From Pseudoxanthomonas suwonensis J47 (lineage in GTDB: Bacteria; Pseudomonadota; Gammaproteobacteria; Xanthomonadales; Xanthomonadaceae), in NCBI RefSeq assembly GCF_000513955.1, contig NZ_AZUZ01000010.1, positions 40,707-104,706 on the forward strand: DNA of 64,000 nucleotides, given 5' to 3'. The position numbers and the translations under genes were made by a program. This document shows, piece after piece, positions 52,828 to 60,840 of the stretch (position 1 is the stretch's first letter; every line of letters begins with the position of its first letter). The notes below the pieces were generated by a model. That model did no database searches and was not told the origin of the DNA. It saw nothing but the letters and a program-made list of their open reading frames with translations.

Positions 52828-53677
52828 TGCTCTCCTCCGGCAGTGCGATCGGCACGATCACGTGGAATTCCGAACCCTCGCCCACCACGCTGTGGACGCC
52901 GACGCTGCCGCCGAGCAGCTCGGCGAAGCGCCGGCACAGGGCCAAGCCCAGGCCGGTGCCGCGCAGGCGCTTCTGGATCGGGGTATCGACCTGGATGAAA
53001 TCCTCGAACAGCGCGCCCAACATGTGTTCGGGAATGCCGATCCCGGTATCGCGCACGCTGAAGCGCACGTAGCCTTCGCCTTCGGGCCGCGCCGAGACCG
53101 AGACGCGGCCCTTCGGGGTGAACTTGAGCGCGTTGGAGATGAAGTTGCGCAGGATCTGCGCCAGCTTCTTGTCGTCGGTGTAGAGCATCGGCAGCGGCGG
53201 CGGCTCCTCGAACACCAGCTCGACGTCGTGGGCGCCATCGACCAGCGGCCGGAACATGCCGCGCAGGGCCGAGAACAGGTCCATCAGGTCGAACCAGGCA
53301 GGCGAGATCGAGATCCGCCCGGCCTCGATCTTGGCCAGGTCCAGCAGGTCGTCGACCATGTCGCGCAGCTCCACCGCCGCGCTGCTGACGAACCGCACCT
53401 GCTTGAGCTGCTCGTCGTTGAGCGGCCCGTCCATGCCCTCCTCCAGCAGCCGGGTGATGCTCAGGATCGAGCCCAGCGGGGTGCGGAACTCGTGGCTCAT
53501 GTAGGACAGGAACCGGCTCTTGAGGTCGGAGACCTCCTTGAGCTGCTCGGCCTGCTGGTCGAGCTCGGCATACAGCGCCAGCACGCCCTGGTTGGTTTCT
53601 TCCAGTTCGGTGCGCAGCGCGACGTTCTGCGCACGCAGGCGCTCGATCTCTTCGGTGATGTCGGCAGCACTGCTCAC
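52814..53677 (-). CDS. Soluble sensor histidine kinase downstream of the Rsb switch
   Basis: This 287-residue kinase has an N-terminal coiled coil (about 8-55) and no membrane helix or recognisable sensor domain. HisKA follows with His62 in YMSHEFRTPLGS. The HATPase shows NFISNALKFTPKG (N box), DTGIGIPEHML (G1) and GTGLGLALCRRF (G2). It starts with GTG at 53677, six bases after GGAGG, and overlaps the upstream phosphatase gene by four bases. With no sensor of its own, it probably takes its cue from RsbT-type partners made by the same operon. Confidence 0.9.
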   Translation of the reverse strand: MSSAADITEEIERLRAQNVALRTELEETNQGVLALYAELDQQAEQLKEVSDLKSRFLSYMSHEFRTPLGSILSITRLLEEGMDGPLNDEQLKQVRFVSSAAVELRDMVDDLLDLAKIEAGRISISPAWFDLMDLFSALRGMFRPLVDGAHDVELVFEEPPPLPMLYTDDKKLAQILRNFISNALKFTPKGRVSVSARPEGEGYVRFSVRDTGIGIPEHMLGALFEDFIQVDTPIQKRLRGTGLGLALCRRFAELLGGSVGVHSVVGEGSEFHVIVPIALPEESNDGG

Positions 53678-54690
53678 GCTGCGCCTCCAAGGCGGACGGC
53701 AAGGGCGCCGGTGTCGTCGCGGCCGCGATCGAAATCGCGCAGCAGCACGGCGAGCACCAGGGCGGGGTGGCGGTACACCAGGCCTTCGTACTGCGACAGG
53801 CTCCAGCGGGTCTGCAGGCCGTCACTGTGCATCAGCAGCAGCGCACCGGGCGTCGCGGGCACGACGAAGGCGGGCGCGCGGCGGTACTGGCTGCCGACGA
53901 TGCCCGGATGCGAGGCCAGGCCGCGCGTGGCTTGCCCCGGCTCGTGGATGGCCGCAGCGATGTTGCCGACGCCGGCGAAGCGGACCACGCCGGACTCCGG
54001 CTCGTGGACGAAGGCGGCGGCGGCGCCACCGCGGGTGGATGACATGCGCGCGTGCATGCGCGCCAGGACCTCGTCCGCGGCCAACTCCGGAATCTCTGCA
54101 GCGGCCGCGATGCCGGCGTCTGCCGACTCGGCCGCAAGCAGGCCGTGGCCGAGGCCATCCACCAGCACGCCCGAGGTGCGCTCGCCGTCGCGCGACAGGA
54201 ACCAGGCATCGCCGCATACGGTCTCCTGGCGCATCGCCAGGCGCAGCGCGCCGTAGCCCAGGTCCTCGTTGCGGGTGCGCTCGCCGTAGACGCGGGCCAG
54301 CACGACCGCGCCACGCGTGTCGGACCACACGTCGAACACCTGCGCCTGGCGCTTGATCGCCCCTAGGCCCTGGCCGGGGGTGCCGCCCGTGGAATAGCCA
54401 TCGGGCAGACAGCTGGACAGCGAGAAGCCGGGGCCGTGGTCGATGCCGCAGACCTCCACGCCCTTGCCGGTGCGGCCCTGCACCAGCGACAGCAGCACGC
54501 GTCCGCCGCCGCCATGGCGCAGCACGTTGGTGGCGATCTCCACCGCCACCAGGGTGACGCGCCCGGCATCCAGCTCGGCGAAACCCGCGAGCTGCGCGAG
54601 AAACTGCGCCTCGCGCCTGACCTGGCCGACCCGGGTGGCTTCGTCGACCGTGATGGCGCGGGTGACCTGGCCGACGAACCCTATGCCCAT
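53674..54690 (-). CDS. SpoIIE/RsbX-type phosphatase with fused RsbT-like ATPase domain
   Basis: This is a 338-residue fusion. Residues 1-135 are a GHKL ATPase of the anti-sigma kinase type (VAVEIATNVLRHGGGGRVLL, IDHGPGFSL, GTPGQGLGAIKR). Residues 140-338 are a PP2C/SpoIIE phosphatase (CGDAWFLSRD, VDGLGHGLLAAE, GVGNIAAAI, DDTGALAVRL) with its metal-binding aspartates. In stressosomes RsbX resets the switch by dephosphorylating RsbR and RsbS. It overlaps rsbT by 10 bases. The extra ATPase domain is not in Bacillus RsbX but occurs in proteobacterial versions. Confidence 0.88.
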   Translation of the reverse strand: MGIGFVGQVTRAITVDEATRVGQVRREAQFLAQLAGFAELDAGRVTLVAVEIATNVLRHGGGGRVLLSLVQGRTGKGVEVCGIDHGPGFSLSSCLPDGYSTGGTPGQGLGAIKRQAQVFDVWSDTRGAVVLARVYGERTRNEDLGYGALRLAMRQETVCGDAWFLSRDGERTSGVLVDGLGHGLLAAESADAGIAAAAEIPELAADEVLARMHARMSSTRGGAAAAFVHEPESGVVRFAGVGNIAAAIHEPGQATRGLASHPGIVGSQYRRAPAFVVPATPGALLLMHSDGLQTRWSLSQYEGLVYRHPALVLAVLLRDFDRGRDDTGALAVRLGGAA

Positions 54691-55079
54691 TTGGTGATCG
54701 CAACCCGCGTGCCCTTGCCGGGCGAGCTTTCCAGTTCGAAGGCATCCACCAGCCGGCGCGAGCCGGACAGGCCCAGGCCCATGCCGGTGCCGGAGGTCCA
54801 GCCGTCGGTGAGGGCCTGGTCGATGTCCGGGATGCCGGGGCCCTGGTCGACGAACTCCAGGCGCACGCCCTTGCGCATGCCGTCCTTGACCGCGGTCCAG
54901 CTCATGGTGCCGCCACCGCCGTAGACCACGGCATTGCGCGCCAGCTCGGATGCGGCGGTGATCAGCTTGGTCTGGTCGACCAGGCGCAGGCCGCAGGCCA
55001 CCGCCGCCTGGCGCGCGGCCTGGCGGGCGATGACCACGTCCTGCTCGGTGCGGATCGGCAGTTGGCCATCGGCGCTCAT
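54681..55079 (-). CDS. rsbT: RsbT-type serine/threonine kinase (anti-sigma regulatory factor family)
   Basis: This 132-residue GHKL kinase in Bacillus is held in the stressosome by RsbS and RsbR, phosphorylates them under stress and then leaves to activate a partner. The ATP-binding motifs are ASELARNAVVYGGGG (N box), VDQGPGIPDID (G1) and SGTGMGLGLSGSRRLVD (G2). The length matches RsbT. Its start overlaps the rsbS stop by ATGA. The downstream target here is not RsbU, which is absent; the adjacent phosphatase or kinases are the likely partners. Confidence 0.92.
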   Translation of the reverse strand: MSADGQLPIRTEQDVVIARQAARQAAVACGLRLVDQTKLITAASELARNAVVYGGGGTMSWTAVKDGMRKGVRLEFVDQGPGIPDIDQALTDGWTSGTGMGLGLSGSRRLVDAFELESSPGKGTRVAITKWA

Positions 55080-55441
55080 TCGGACTCCGCACTGGCCTGG
55101 CGCAGGAGGCGCATGCCGCGCTCCACGTCCAGGGCGGTGGACACGCCGGTGAGGTTCAGGCCGAGCTCGACCAGGGTGATGGCCACCGCCGGCTGCATGC
55201 CTACCACCACGGTGCGGGCGTCCATCACCGCGGCCAGCGCGGAGATGGTGGCGATCATGCGGCCGATGAAGGAGTCGACGATGTCCAGCGCCGAGATCTC
55301 GATCAGCACGCCGCGCGCCGAGGTCGCGCGGATGCGTTCGGCCAGGTCGTCCTGGAGGGTCAGCGCCAGCTGGTCGTGCATGTCCACCTGGATGGTCACC
55401 AGGAGGACGTCGCCCATCTGCAGGATCGGGATGCGCTCCAT
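55076..55441 (-). CDS. rsbS: RsbS-type STAS-domain stressosome scaffold protein
   Basis: This 121-residue single STAS-domain protein forms the stressosome core with RsbR and holds RsbT. The phosphorylatable serine is Ser57 in ALDIVDSFIGR, matching Ser59 of Bacillus RsbS. Its start shares a base with the rsbR stop (TGATG), so synthesis is coupled and near equimolar. Confidence 0.93.
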   Translation of the reverse strand: MERIPILQMGDVLLVTIQVDMHDQLALTLQDDLAERIRATSARGVLIEISALDIVDSFIGRMIATISALAAVMDARTVVVGMQPAVAITLVELGLNLTGVSTALDVERGMRLLRQASAESE

Positions 55442-56292
55442 CAGCCCGCCCTGGTCACGGTGACGCCCGTGCGCTTGAGCGCCAGCGCCAGCGCGTCGGC
55501 GAGGTTGGCCTTGGTGACGATGCCCTGCAGGTCCAGGCCCAGGTGGACGATGGTCTGGGCGATCTGCGGACGCACGCCGCTGATGATGGCATCGGCGCCC
55601 ATCAGGCGGATGGCGGTGACGGTCTTGAGCAGGTGCTGGGCGACCAGGGTGTCCACGGTCGGTACGCCGGTGATGTCGATGATCGCGATCTCCGAGCCGG
55701 TCTCGACGATCCGCTGCAGCAGCGACTCCATCACCACCTGGGTGCGCTGCGAATCCAGGGTGCCGATCATCGGCAGCGCCAGCACGCCTTCCCACAGCTT
55801 CACCACCGGGGTGGACAGCTCGAGCATCTCCTCCTGCTGGCGCTTGATCACGTCCTCGCGGTTCTTCTGGAACACCTTGACCGTGTGCATGCCCAGCTGG
55901 TCGACCAGTTCGCTCGCCACGCGGAGCTGGGCCGCCATCAGCTGCGGCTCGCCGGCGTGGCCCTGCTCGATCGCGTCGAACAGCGGCTTCTTCAGCGAGA
56001 ACACGAAGTCCGCGGTCTCCGCGGCGCTGAAGCCCTTGAGCACGCGCTCGCGGGTGAGGTCCTCGAGGAAGTGGCGGGTCTCCTCCCAGGCCGGGCCCTG
56101 CAGGCTGGCCACGTCGGCGGTGGCGATCGCGCCCAGGAGCAGCTGCCAGAACCGGCGGACCTGCTCCTCGAGCTCGCGTTGCGAGGTGCGGCCGTCGGCG
56201 GTCGTCTGGGCGAAGCTCGCCGCCCAGGCGTCGATGATGTCGTTCTGGCGGGATTCGATGAGCGAGCGCGTGCGCGGGTCGAGGGCGGCCAT
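55441..56292 (-). CDS. rsbR: RsbR-type stressosome sensor protein
   Basis: This 283-residue protein has an N-terminal helical, globin-like sensory domain (about 10-155, DAWAASFAQTTADG onward) and a C-terminal STAS domain (about 160-275). The two RsbT phosphorylation threonines are kept at Thr178 (PMIGTLDSQR) and Thr212 (DITGVPTVDT). Their 34-residue spacing is that of T171/T205 in Bacillus RsbRA. The signal sensed is unknown, and no haem ligand was assigned. It is the first gene of the operon, with AGGA eight bases before the ATG. Confidence 0.93.
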   Translation of the reverse strand: MAALDPRTRSLIESRQNDIIDAWAASFAQTTADGRTSQRELEEQVRRFWQLLLGAIATADVASLQGPAWEETRHFLEDLTRERVLKGFSAAETADFVFSLKKPLFDAIEQGHAGEPQLMAAQLRVASELVDQLGMHTVKVFQKNREDVIKRQQEEMLELSTPVVKLWEGVLALPMIGTLDSQRTQVVMESLLQRIVETGSEIAIIDITGVPTVDTLVAQHLLKTVTAIRLMGADAIISGVRPQIAQTIVHLGLDLQGIVTKANLADALALALKRTGVTVTRAG

Positions 56293-56655
56293 GCAGGGAG
56301 TCCTGTATTGGGCGCAGCCGGAACGACCCCCGGCAAGCGTGGATCCCCCTGGCCACGTTTGTGTGTGATGAACGGGCGATTAGCCCCAACCGGGCGTGAA
56401 AATGGCGTGAAACATACGCCCTTCCCTGTAGTACACGGCCCCGGTCGAGGATATGAAGCCCGCCCCGCTTCCTGCGGCGGCCCTCCACTCCTCCGGCCAG
56501 CGGATGGGTCCAGGCCACGGCTTTGCGCCGGATGCCGTGCCATACAGGAACGCATATCGATCGCGGCACACTTCGAATCAGTGTGCGATCGCACGTTGCC
56601 TACACTCGGCTGGCTCGCGACCTGCGACCCATTCCGAACCGACGGAGCACCGCCG
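56293..56655. promoter_or_regulatory. Divergent control region between rsbR and the esterase-GH43 genes
   Basis: No gene was found in these 363 bases. Near rsbR, GGCGTGAAA occurs twice in direct repeat with an 11-base period (56393-56401 and 56404-56412), like a response-regulator site. Near the esterase gene, GCACAC-N9-GTGTGC (56566-56586) overlaps the 12-bp palindrome GTGCGATCGCAC (56583-56594), 6 bases before a TACACT -10-like box (56601-56606). The two ends are therefore likely controlled separately. Confidence 0.45.
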
Positions 56656-57615
56656 ATGATGCCGAAGTCCCGCGTTCTGCCCGCCCTGCCCCGCCTCGCC
56701 TTCGCCGCCCTGCTCGCCTGCGCGCTGCCGGCCGCGGCGCTGGACGACAAGATGACCCCGATCCCGATCCCGGCGCAGCCGGACGCAATCGAACTGGGCA
56801 CCGGCCCGCTGCCGGACGCTAAGAACCCGGAGGCCTGGCACAGCCAGTACGGCAGCAAGTTCGCGCGCAACGTCACCGTCGCCACGCTCACCCCGTTCCT
56901 GCCCGATCCGGCCAAGGCCACCGGCACCGCGGTGATCGTCGCCCCGGGTGGCGGCTTCCGTTCGCTGTCGATGGAGAACGAAGGCTGGCAGGTCGCGCAG
57001 GCGCTGGCCGACCGCGGCGTGGCCGCGTTCGTGCTCAAGTACCGGCTCAACCAGACCCCGGCGGACCTGGAAGGCTTCGGCAAGTCGATCCGCGAGATGC
57101 TGTCCGGCCCGCCGCCGAAGCACCGCGTCGACCCGATGTCGTCGATCGCCAACCTCGGCCCGCAGATCGCCGATGCGCGGGCCGCGTTCGCGCTGGTGCG
57201 CAGCCGCGCCGACGAATGGAACATCGACCCGGACCGCATCGGCATGGTCGGCTTCTCCGCCGGCGCCATGCTCACCATCGCCACCGCCATCGCCGGCGAG
57301 GACGCGAAGCCCGCCTTCATCGGCGACATCTACGGCCCGCTGGCGCCGTTCGATGTCCCCGCCGATGCGCCGCCGCTGTTCGTCGCCCTCGCTGCCGACG
57401 ACGGCCTGTTCGCCAACAGCGGTTTCGGCCTGATCGAAAGCTGGCGCGCCGCCGGCCACCCGGTCGAGTTCCACTTCTACGAGCAGGGCGGCCATGGCTT
57501 CGGCATGTATCCGAAGCCGACCACCAGCACCCAGTGGTTCCACAACTTCGCCGCGTGGATGAAGATGCACGGCTGGCTGGAACCGCGGAACGCGACCGCG
57601 CAGGAGGGCAACTGA
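56656..57615 (+). CDS. Exported alpha/beta hydrolase, acetyl-xylan-esterase-like
   Basis: This 319-residue secreted or periplasmic esterase has a signal peptide (about 1-28, ending AAA). IVAPGGGFRSLSMENEGW supplies the oxyanion hole, GFSAGAML (about 197-204) the nucleophilic serine, ADDGLF the aspartate and GGHGFGMY the histidine. This set is like the BD-FAE and acetyl-xylan esterases that deacetylate plant polysaccharides. The gene directly precedes, and by one base overlaps, a GH43 gene, so both act on one substrate, probably xylan or arabinoxylan oligomers. Substrate is inferred. Confidence 0.85.
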   Translation: MMPKSRVLPALPRLAFAALLACALPAAALDDKMTPIPIPAQPDAIELGTGPLPDAKNPEAWHSQYGSKFARNVTVATLTPFLPDPAKATGTAVIVAPGGGFRSLSMENEGWQVAQALADRGVAAFVLKYRLNQTPADLEGFGKSIREMLSGPPPKHRVDPMSSIANLGPQIADARAAFALVRSRADEWNIDPDRIGMVGFSAGAMLTIATAIAGEDAKPAFIGDIYGPLAPFDVPADAPPLFVALAADDGLFANSGFGLIESWRAAGHPVEFHFYEQGGHGFGMYPKPTTSTQWFHNFAAWMKMHGWLEPRNATAQEGN

Positions 57616-58658
57616 TGCTCCGCGCGCGACACGTGGCCCGCCGCCCGAAGGCAGCGCGCGCCGCCAGCCTGCTGTTCGCGGCGCTGCTGCCGCTGCTGGC
57701 GGTGCCGGCGATGGCGGCCAGGCCGGTGGAGAACCCCGTCCCCGGTTCCAACCCGCTGTTCCGCGACAAGTTCACCGCCGACCCCGCCCCCCTGGTGGTC
57801 GGCGACACGCTCTACCTCTACGTCGGCCACGACGAAGCCCAGCGCGACGAGATGTTCAACATGCGCGAATGGCTGGTCTACTCGACGAAGGACATGAAGC
57901 ACTGGGTCGAGCACGGCCCGATCATGAAGGCCACCGACTTCAAGTGGGCCAAGGCCGACGCCTGGGCGTCGCAGGCGATCGAGAAGGACGGCAGGTTCTG
58001 GTTCTACACCGCCGTGGAGCACGACGACACGCACCCGGGCAAGGCGATCGGTGTGGCCGTGTCCGACTCGCCCACCGGTCCGTTCGTCGACGCGAAGGGC
58101 TCGGCGCTGGTGACCAACCAGATGACGCCCAAGGGCGAGCACAGCTGGGAAGACATCGACCCGACCGCGTTCACCGACGACGACGGCACCACCTGGATCG
58201 CCTGGGGCAACCGCCACTGCTACATCGCCAGGCTCAAGCCCAATATGATCGAGATCGACGGGGAGATCACCGAGATCACGCCGCCGCACTTCGAGGAAGG
58301 CCCGTGGCTGCACAAGCGCGGCGACACCTACTACCTCACCTACGCCTCGCTGGACCGCGCCAGCCACCGCGACGAGAAGATCTCCTACGCCACCGCGCCG
58401 TCGATCCGCGGGCCGTGGACGTATCGCGGCGAACTCACCGGCTCGGGCAAGTACAGCTTCACCATCCACCCGGGCATCGCCGAGTTCAAGGGGCAGTGGT
58501 ACATCTTCCTGCACAACGCGTCCCTGACCGTCGGCGACCAGAACGGCTCCATCGGCCGCCGCGCCGTCACCGTCGAGTACCTGCAGTACAACGACGACGG
58601 CACGCTGAAGCCGGTGGTGCAGACCGACGAGGGCGTGTCGGTCCCGCCGCCGCAGTAG
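57615..58658 (+). CDS. GH43-family glycoside hydrolase
   Basis: This 347-residue five-bladed beta-propeller enzyme has a signal peptide (about 1-35, ending AMAA). The inverting catalytic set is visible: Asp56 in FTADPAPLV (base), Asp182 in EDIDPTAF (pKa modulator) and a Glu at about 227 in HFEEGPWLHK (acid). GH43 enzymes are beta-xylosidases, arabinofuranosidases or arabinanases; the motif set does not decide between them. The start overlaps the esterase stop (TGATG). The tail after about 340 is short, and no carbohydrate-binding module is attached. Confidence 0.9.
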   Translation: MLRARHVARRPKAARAASLLFAALLPLLAVPAMAARPVENPVPGSNPLFRDKFTADPAPLVVGDTLYLYVGHDEAQRDEMFNMREWLVYSTKDMKHWVEHGPIMKATDFKWAKADAWASQAIEKDGRFWFYTAVEHDDTHPGKAIGVAVSDSPTGPFVDAKGSALVTNQMTPKGEHSWEDIDPTAFTDDDGTTWIAWGNRHCYIARLKPNMIEIDGEITEITPPHFEEGPWLHKRGDTYYLTYASLDRASHRDEKISYATAPSIRGPWTYRGELTGSGKYSFTIHPGIAEFKGQWYIFLHNASLTVGDQNGSIGRRAVTVEYLQYNDDGTLKPVVQTDEGVSVPPPQ

Positions 58659-58752
58659 GCGGCGACGCGCCGCCGTGGAACGCGGCCGGGTCGGGGGCCG
58701 CTTCCGCAGGCGGCGCGCCGGATTCCGCCGCTGGCGGCAGGACCGGCGCCGT

Positions 58753-59433
58753 CTAGGTCTGGAGGAAGCAGCGGGCGGTCGCCATCATCCGCAGCTCGCG
58801 GGTGGCGTTGATCGACGGCGTGTGCAGGACGCGCATGTCCATCAGGAACACGTCACCCGCGCGGCCGCACATCTCGATGAGCTCGATGCCCAGCGACTGC
58901 AAGTCGCGCTCCAGGTGCGTCGACGCCTTGAGCAGACGCCGCAACGCGGGAATGTCCACCCCCGGCCGGTGCGAACCGGCCAGCGCGAGGGTCGCGCCAC
59001 CACGCGGCGCGACGTCGTCGATGAGGAAGAACGCCTGGATGCCGGGGATCGGCCCACGGGCGGCGGCCGTGACGTCCACGTGCCAGTTAAGACCCTGCAG
59101 GCTCCAATTGCCCTGAGCCCGGGGCGAAAGCAACAGTTGCGTCTCCTGGATCGACACCGGCGCTTGCCCACCCAGTGCGGTGATGGCCTCCTTCAACTCC
59201 GGCGTAACCAGCGAGGCATGCAACCCCGGCACCTGTACCAGCGCCGACAGCCGCGCGATCTGCTGGAACATCGGCAAAGAGCGGATCGCCGGCGGAATGC
59301 CCTTCCCCACATGCGCGCGCTTGAGCCCGTCGAGCAGCGACTGCCTGATCGATGCCATCCTCGCCTTCGGGTGGAAACCCTCCAGGCCGATGCAGCCTTT
59401 CTCCGCGAAGACACGGGGATCGATGGACGCCAT
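58753..59433 (-). CDS. Phytanoyl-CoA dioxygenase (PhyH) family protein
   Basis: This is a 226-residue Fe(II)/2-oxoglutarate oxygenase candidate. The iron ligands are His118 and Asp120 in LNWHVDVTA and a distal His204 in MRVLHTPSIN; Arg212 may bind 2-oxoglutarate. No signal peptide is present. The substrate is unknown; family members hydroxylate lipids, ectoine and antibiotics. The start at 59433 (MASIDPRVF) is preferred to the longer frame, which has no conserved-looking sequence. The gene stands alone, convergent with the GH43 gene across about 95 bases. Confidence 0.82.
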   Translation of the reverse strand: MASIDPRVFAEKGCIGLEGFHPKARMASIRQSLLDGLKRAHVGKGIPPAIRSLPMFQQIARLSALVQVPGLHASLVTPELKEAITALGGQAPVSIQETQLLLSPRAQGNWSLQGLNWHVDVTAAARGPIPGIQAFFLIDDVAPRGGATLALAGSHRPGVDIPALRRLLKASTHLERDLQSLGIELIEMCGRAGDVFLMDMRVLHTPSINATRELRMMATARCFLQT

Positions 59434-59581
59434 GCAGCCGATGGTACGCCACGCGCCATCCCCAGGGAGGAGCCGGCTCTCAGTGCCGTGGCGAGTACCA
59501 ATCGTCGCCTGGGCCGACCGGGATGCCGCGCCGCGCGGCGTATGCACCACGTACAGCAGGAAGAACGGCCGATTCCGGGAA

Positions 59582-60064
59582 TCAGGCCAGGCCAGGCACC
59601 GGGCCAGGACTGGGCGAGCCGCCGGCCCGTCCACGCGCCAGGAGCAGTGCCGCCGCCGCACCCGCGAACAGCAAAAGCTCCAACCCGTAACCCCACCACG
59701 GTCGCTGGAATGCAAGCGAGAAGGACCAGCCCTCCGCAAGCGGGTATGCCAGGTACATCACCAGAAGTACGCCGGCGACGAAGGACACTGCAGAGGCCAC
59801 GGTCGCCCTGCCGAACCGGAACACTGCCGACAGCACCATGAACGCCGGGATGCCCATCGCGGGCAGATAGGCCACCAGCAGGGTCCAGATGGCCAGGCCG
59901 AGGTCCAGTGCACCGTGCGACTTGAACCACGCGAAGAACCCGGCCGGCGCAGCAATCGCCATCGTGGCCGCCAGCAGCCAGGTGACCGCTACTGCCAGGA
60001 CAGCCCCCAGGGCCAGGCACAGGACGGGTTGCTTGAGAGTTGCCGGCCTCATTCGCTTCCCCAT
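59582..60064 (-). CDS. Small four-helix membrane protein, unknown function
   Basis: This 160-residue protein has four predicted membrane helices: PVLCLALGAVLAVAVTWLLAA, LDLGLAIWTLLVAYLPAMG, ASAVSFVAGVLLVMYLAYP and LELLLFAGAAAALLLA. No family was recognised. ATG 60064 is taken as start; an in-frame ATG lies four codons on. It follows the small periplasmic protein gene on the same strand by 67 bases. Confidence 0.55.
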   Translation of the reverse strand: MGKRMRPATLKQPVLCLALGAVLAVAVTWLLAATMAIAAPAGFFAWFKSHGALDLGLAIWTLLVAYLPAMGIPAFMVLSAVFRFGRATVASAVSFVAGVLLVMYLAYPLAEGWSFSLAFQRPWWGYGLELLLFAGAAAALLLARGRAGGSPSPGPVPGLA

Positions 60065-60131
60065 GCATCCAACGACCGGAAACAGGATAAGGCAGGCTGG
60101 CGACCAGGAGACCGGCCATTGCGCAGCAATG

Positions 60132-60500
60132 TCACGGCTCTTCGATCGACACCTTGATGAAGGTGTAGAACGGCTCCGTCCATTCGCCTGGCAGCCCGGA
60201 GGCCTCCAGCTCGCGGTGCACGCACTGCGCCAGCGGCGTCTCGCCCTGGCGCCAGCTCTGCACCACGGAGCCGTCACTGCGCAGTTCGAACACCACCGTG
60301 AACGTGGAGAAGTCCCGGTCCGTGCCGCGGCACGCGGTCATGGCGCTCTTGAGCGCATCGCCCTGCACCTTGAGCAGCTGTTCGGTCACGGCCGCAGGGA
60401 GTTCGCTCTCGTTGGCCTCGGCCAGGGCCAGCGCGTCGTCGAAGGCCATCGGCGTGGCGGCAGCCAGCTGGGCGGCAAGCAGGAATACCTTCAAACCCAT
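60132..60500 (-). CDS. Small exported protein, unknown function
   Basis: This 122-residue protein has a short signal peptide (MGLKVFLLAAQLAAATPMA). The C-terminal half (about 65-120, FTVVFELRSDGSVVQSWRQGETPLAQCVHREL) has the beta-alpha layout of TonB-C-like or energy-transducer-like domains, in which a strand is followed by a cysteine-bearing helix. Two cysteines could form a disulfide. No partner is evident. Confidence in the gene is fair; function is unknown. Confidence 0.6.
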   Translation of the reverse strand: MGLKVFLLAAQLAAATPMAFDDALALAEANESELPAAVTEQLLKVQGDALKSAMTACRGTDRDFSTFTVVFELRSDGSVVQSWRQGETPLAQCVHRELEASGLPGEWTEPFYTFIKVSIEEP

Positions 60501-60512
60501 GGGAACCTCGCT

Positions 60513-60738
60513 TCAGTGGTGAGGTGGAACTTCGCTGCGGCGCCCTGCCGAGGCCAGCAGTTCGACCAGCTCGCCTGCATGCGGTCGCTGCGGTTCAACT
60601 GCCGGTTCCCGCGCATCACCGCGACGGTGTTCGCGAAGGGATAGATGAAGGCAGCGGCAATCACGCACACGGCCGCGCAGACCAGCGCGAATTCCGGATG
60701 CTGACCAGCTGGTCCAGCTGGAGCTGGGTCGATTCCAT
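60513..60738 (-). pseudogene. Possible frameshifted remnant of a small membrane-protein gene
   Basis: The minus strand from ATG 60738 reads MESTQLQLDQLVSI. After a one-base shift it reads PEFALVCAAVCVIAAAFIYP, a good membrane helix, and after a further shift AGELVELLASAGRR up to the TGA at 60513. Three consecutive plausible pieces in three frames suggest a degraded gene or two base-call errors. The rest of the 60501-60840 gap shows nothing. Confidence 0.3.
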
Positions 60739-60840
60739 GGCCGGCACTCCGTCGAAGGACAACGGCGGAGCCCTCGAGGGGCGCAGGGCGATTCTGGGAG
60801 GGGCCCCGCGTGGCCGTCAAACGGACCGGCGGCCGGGGGC

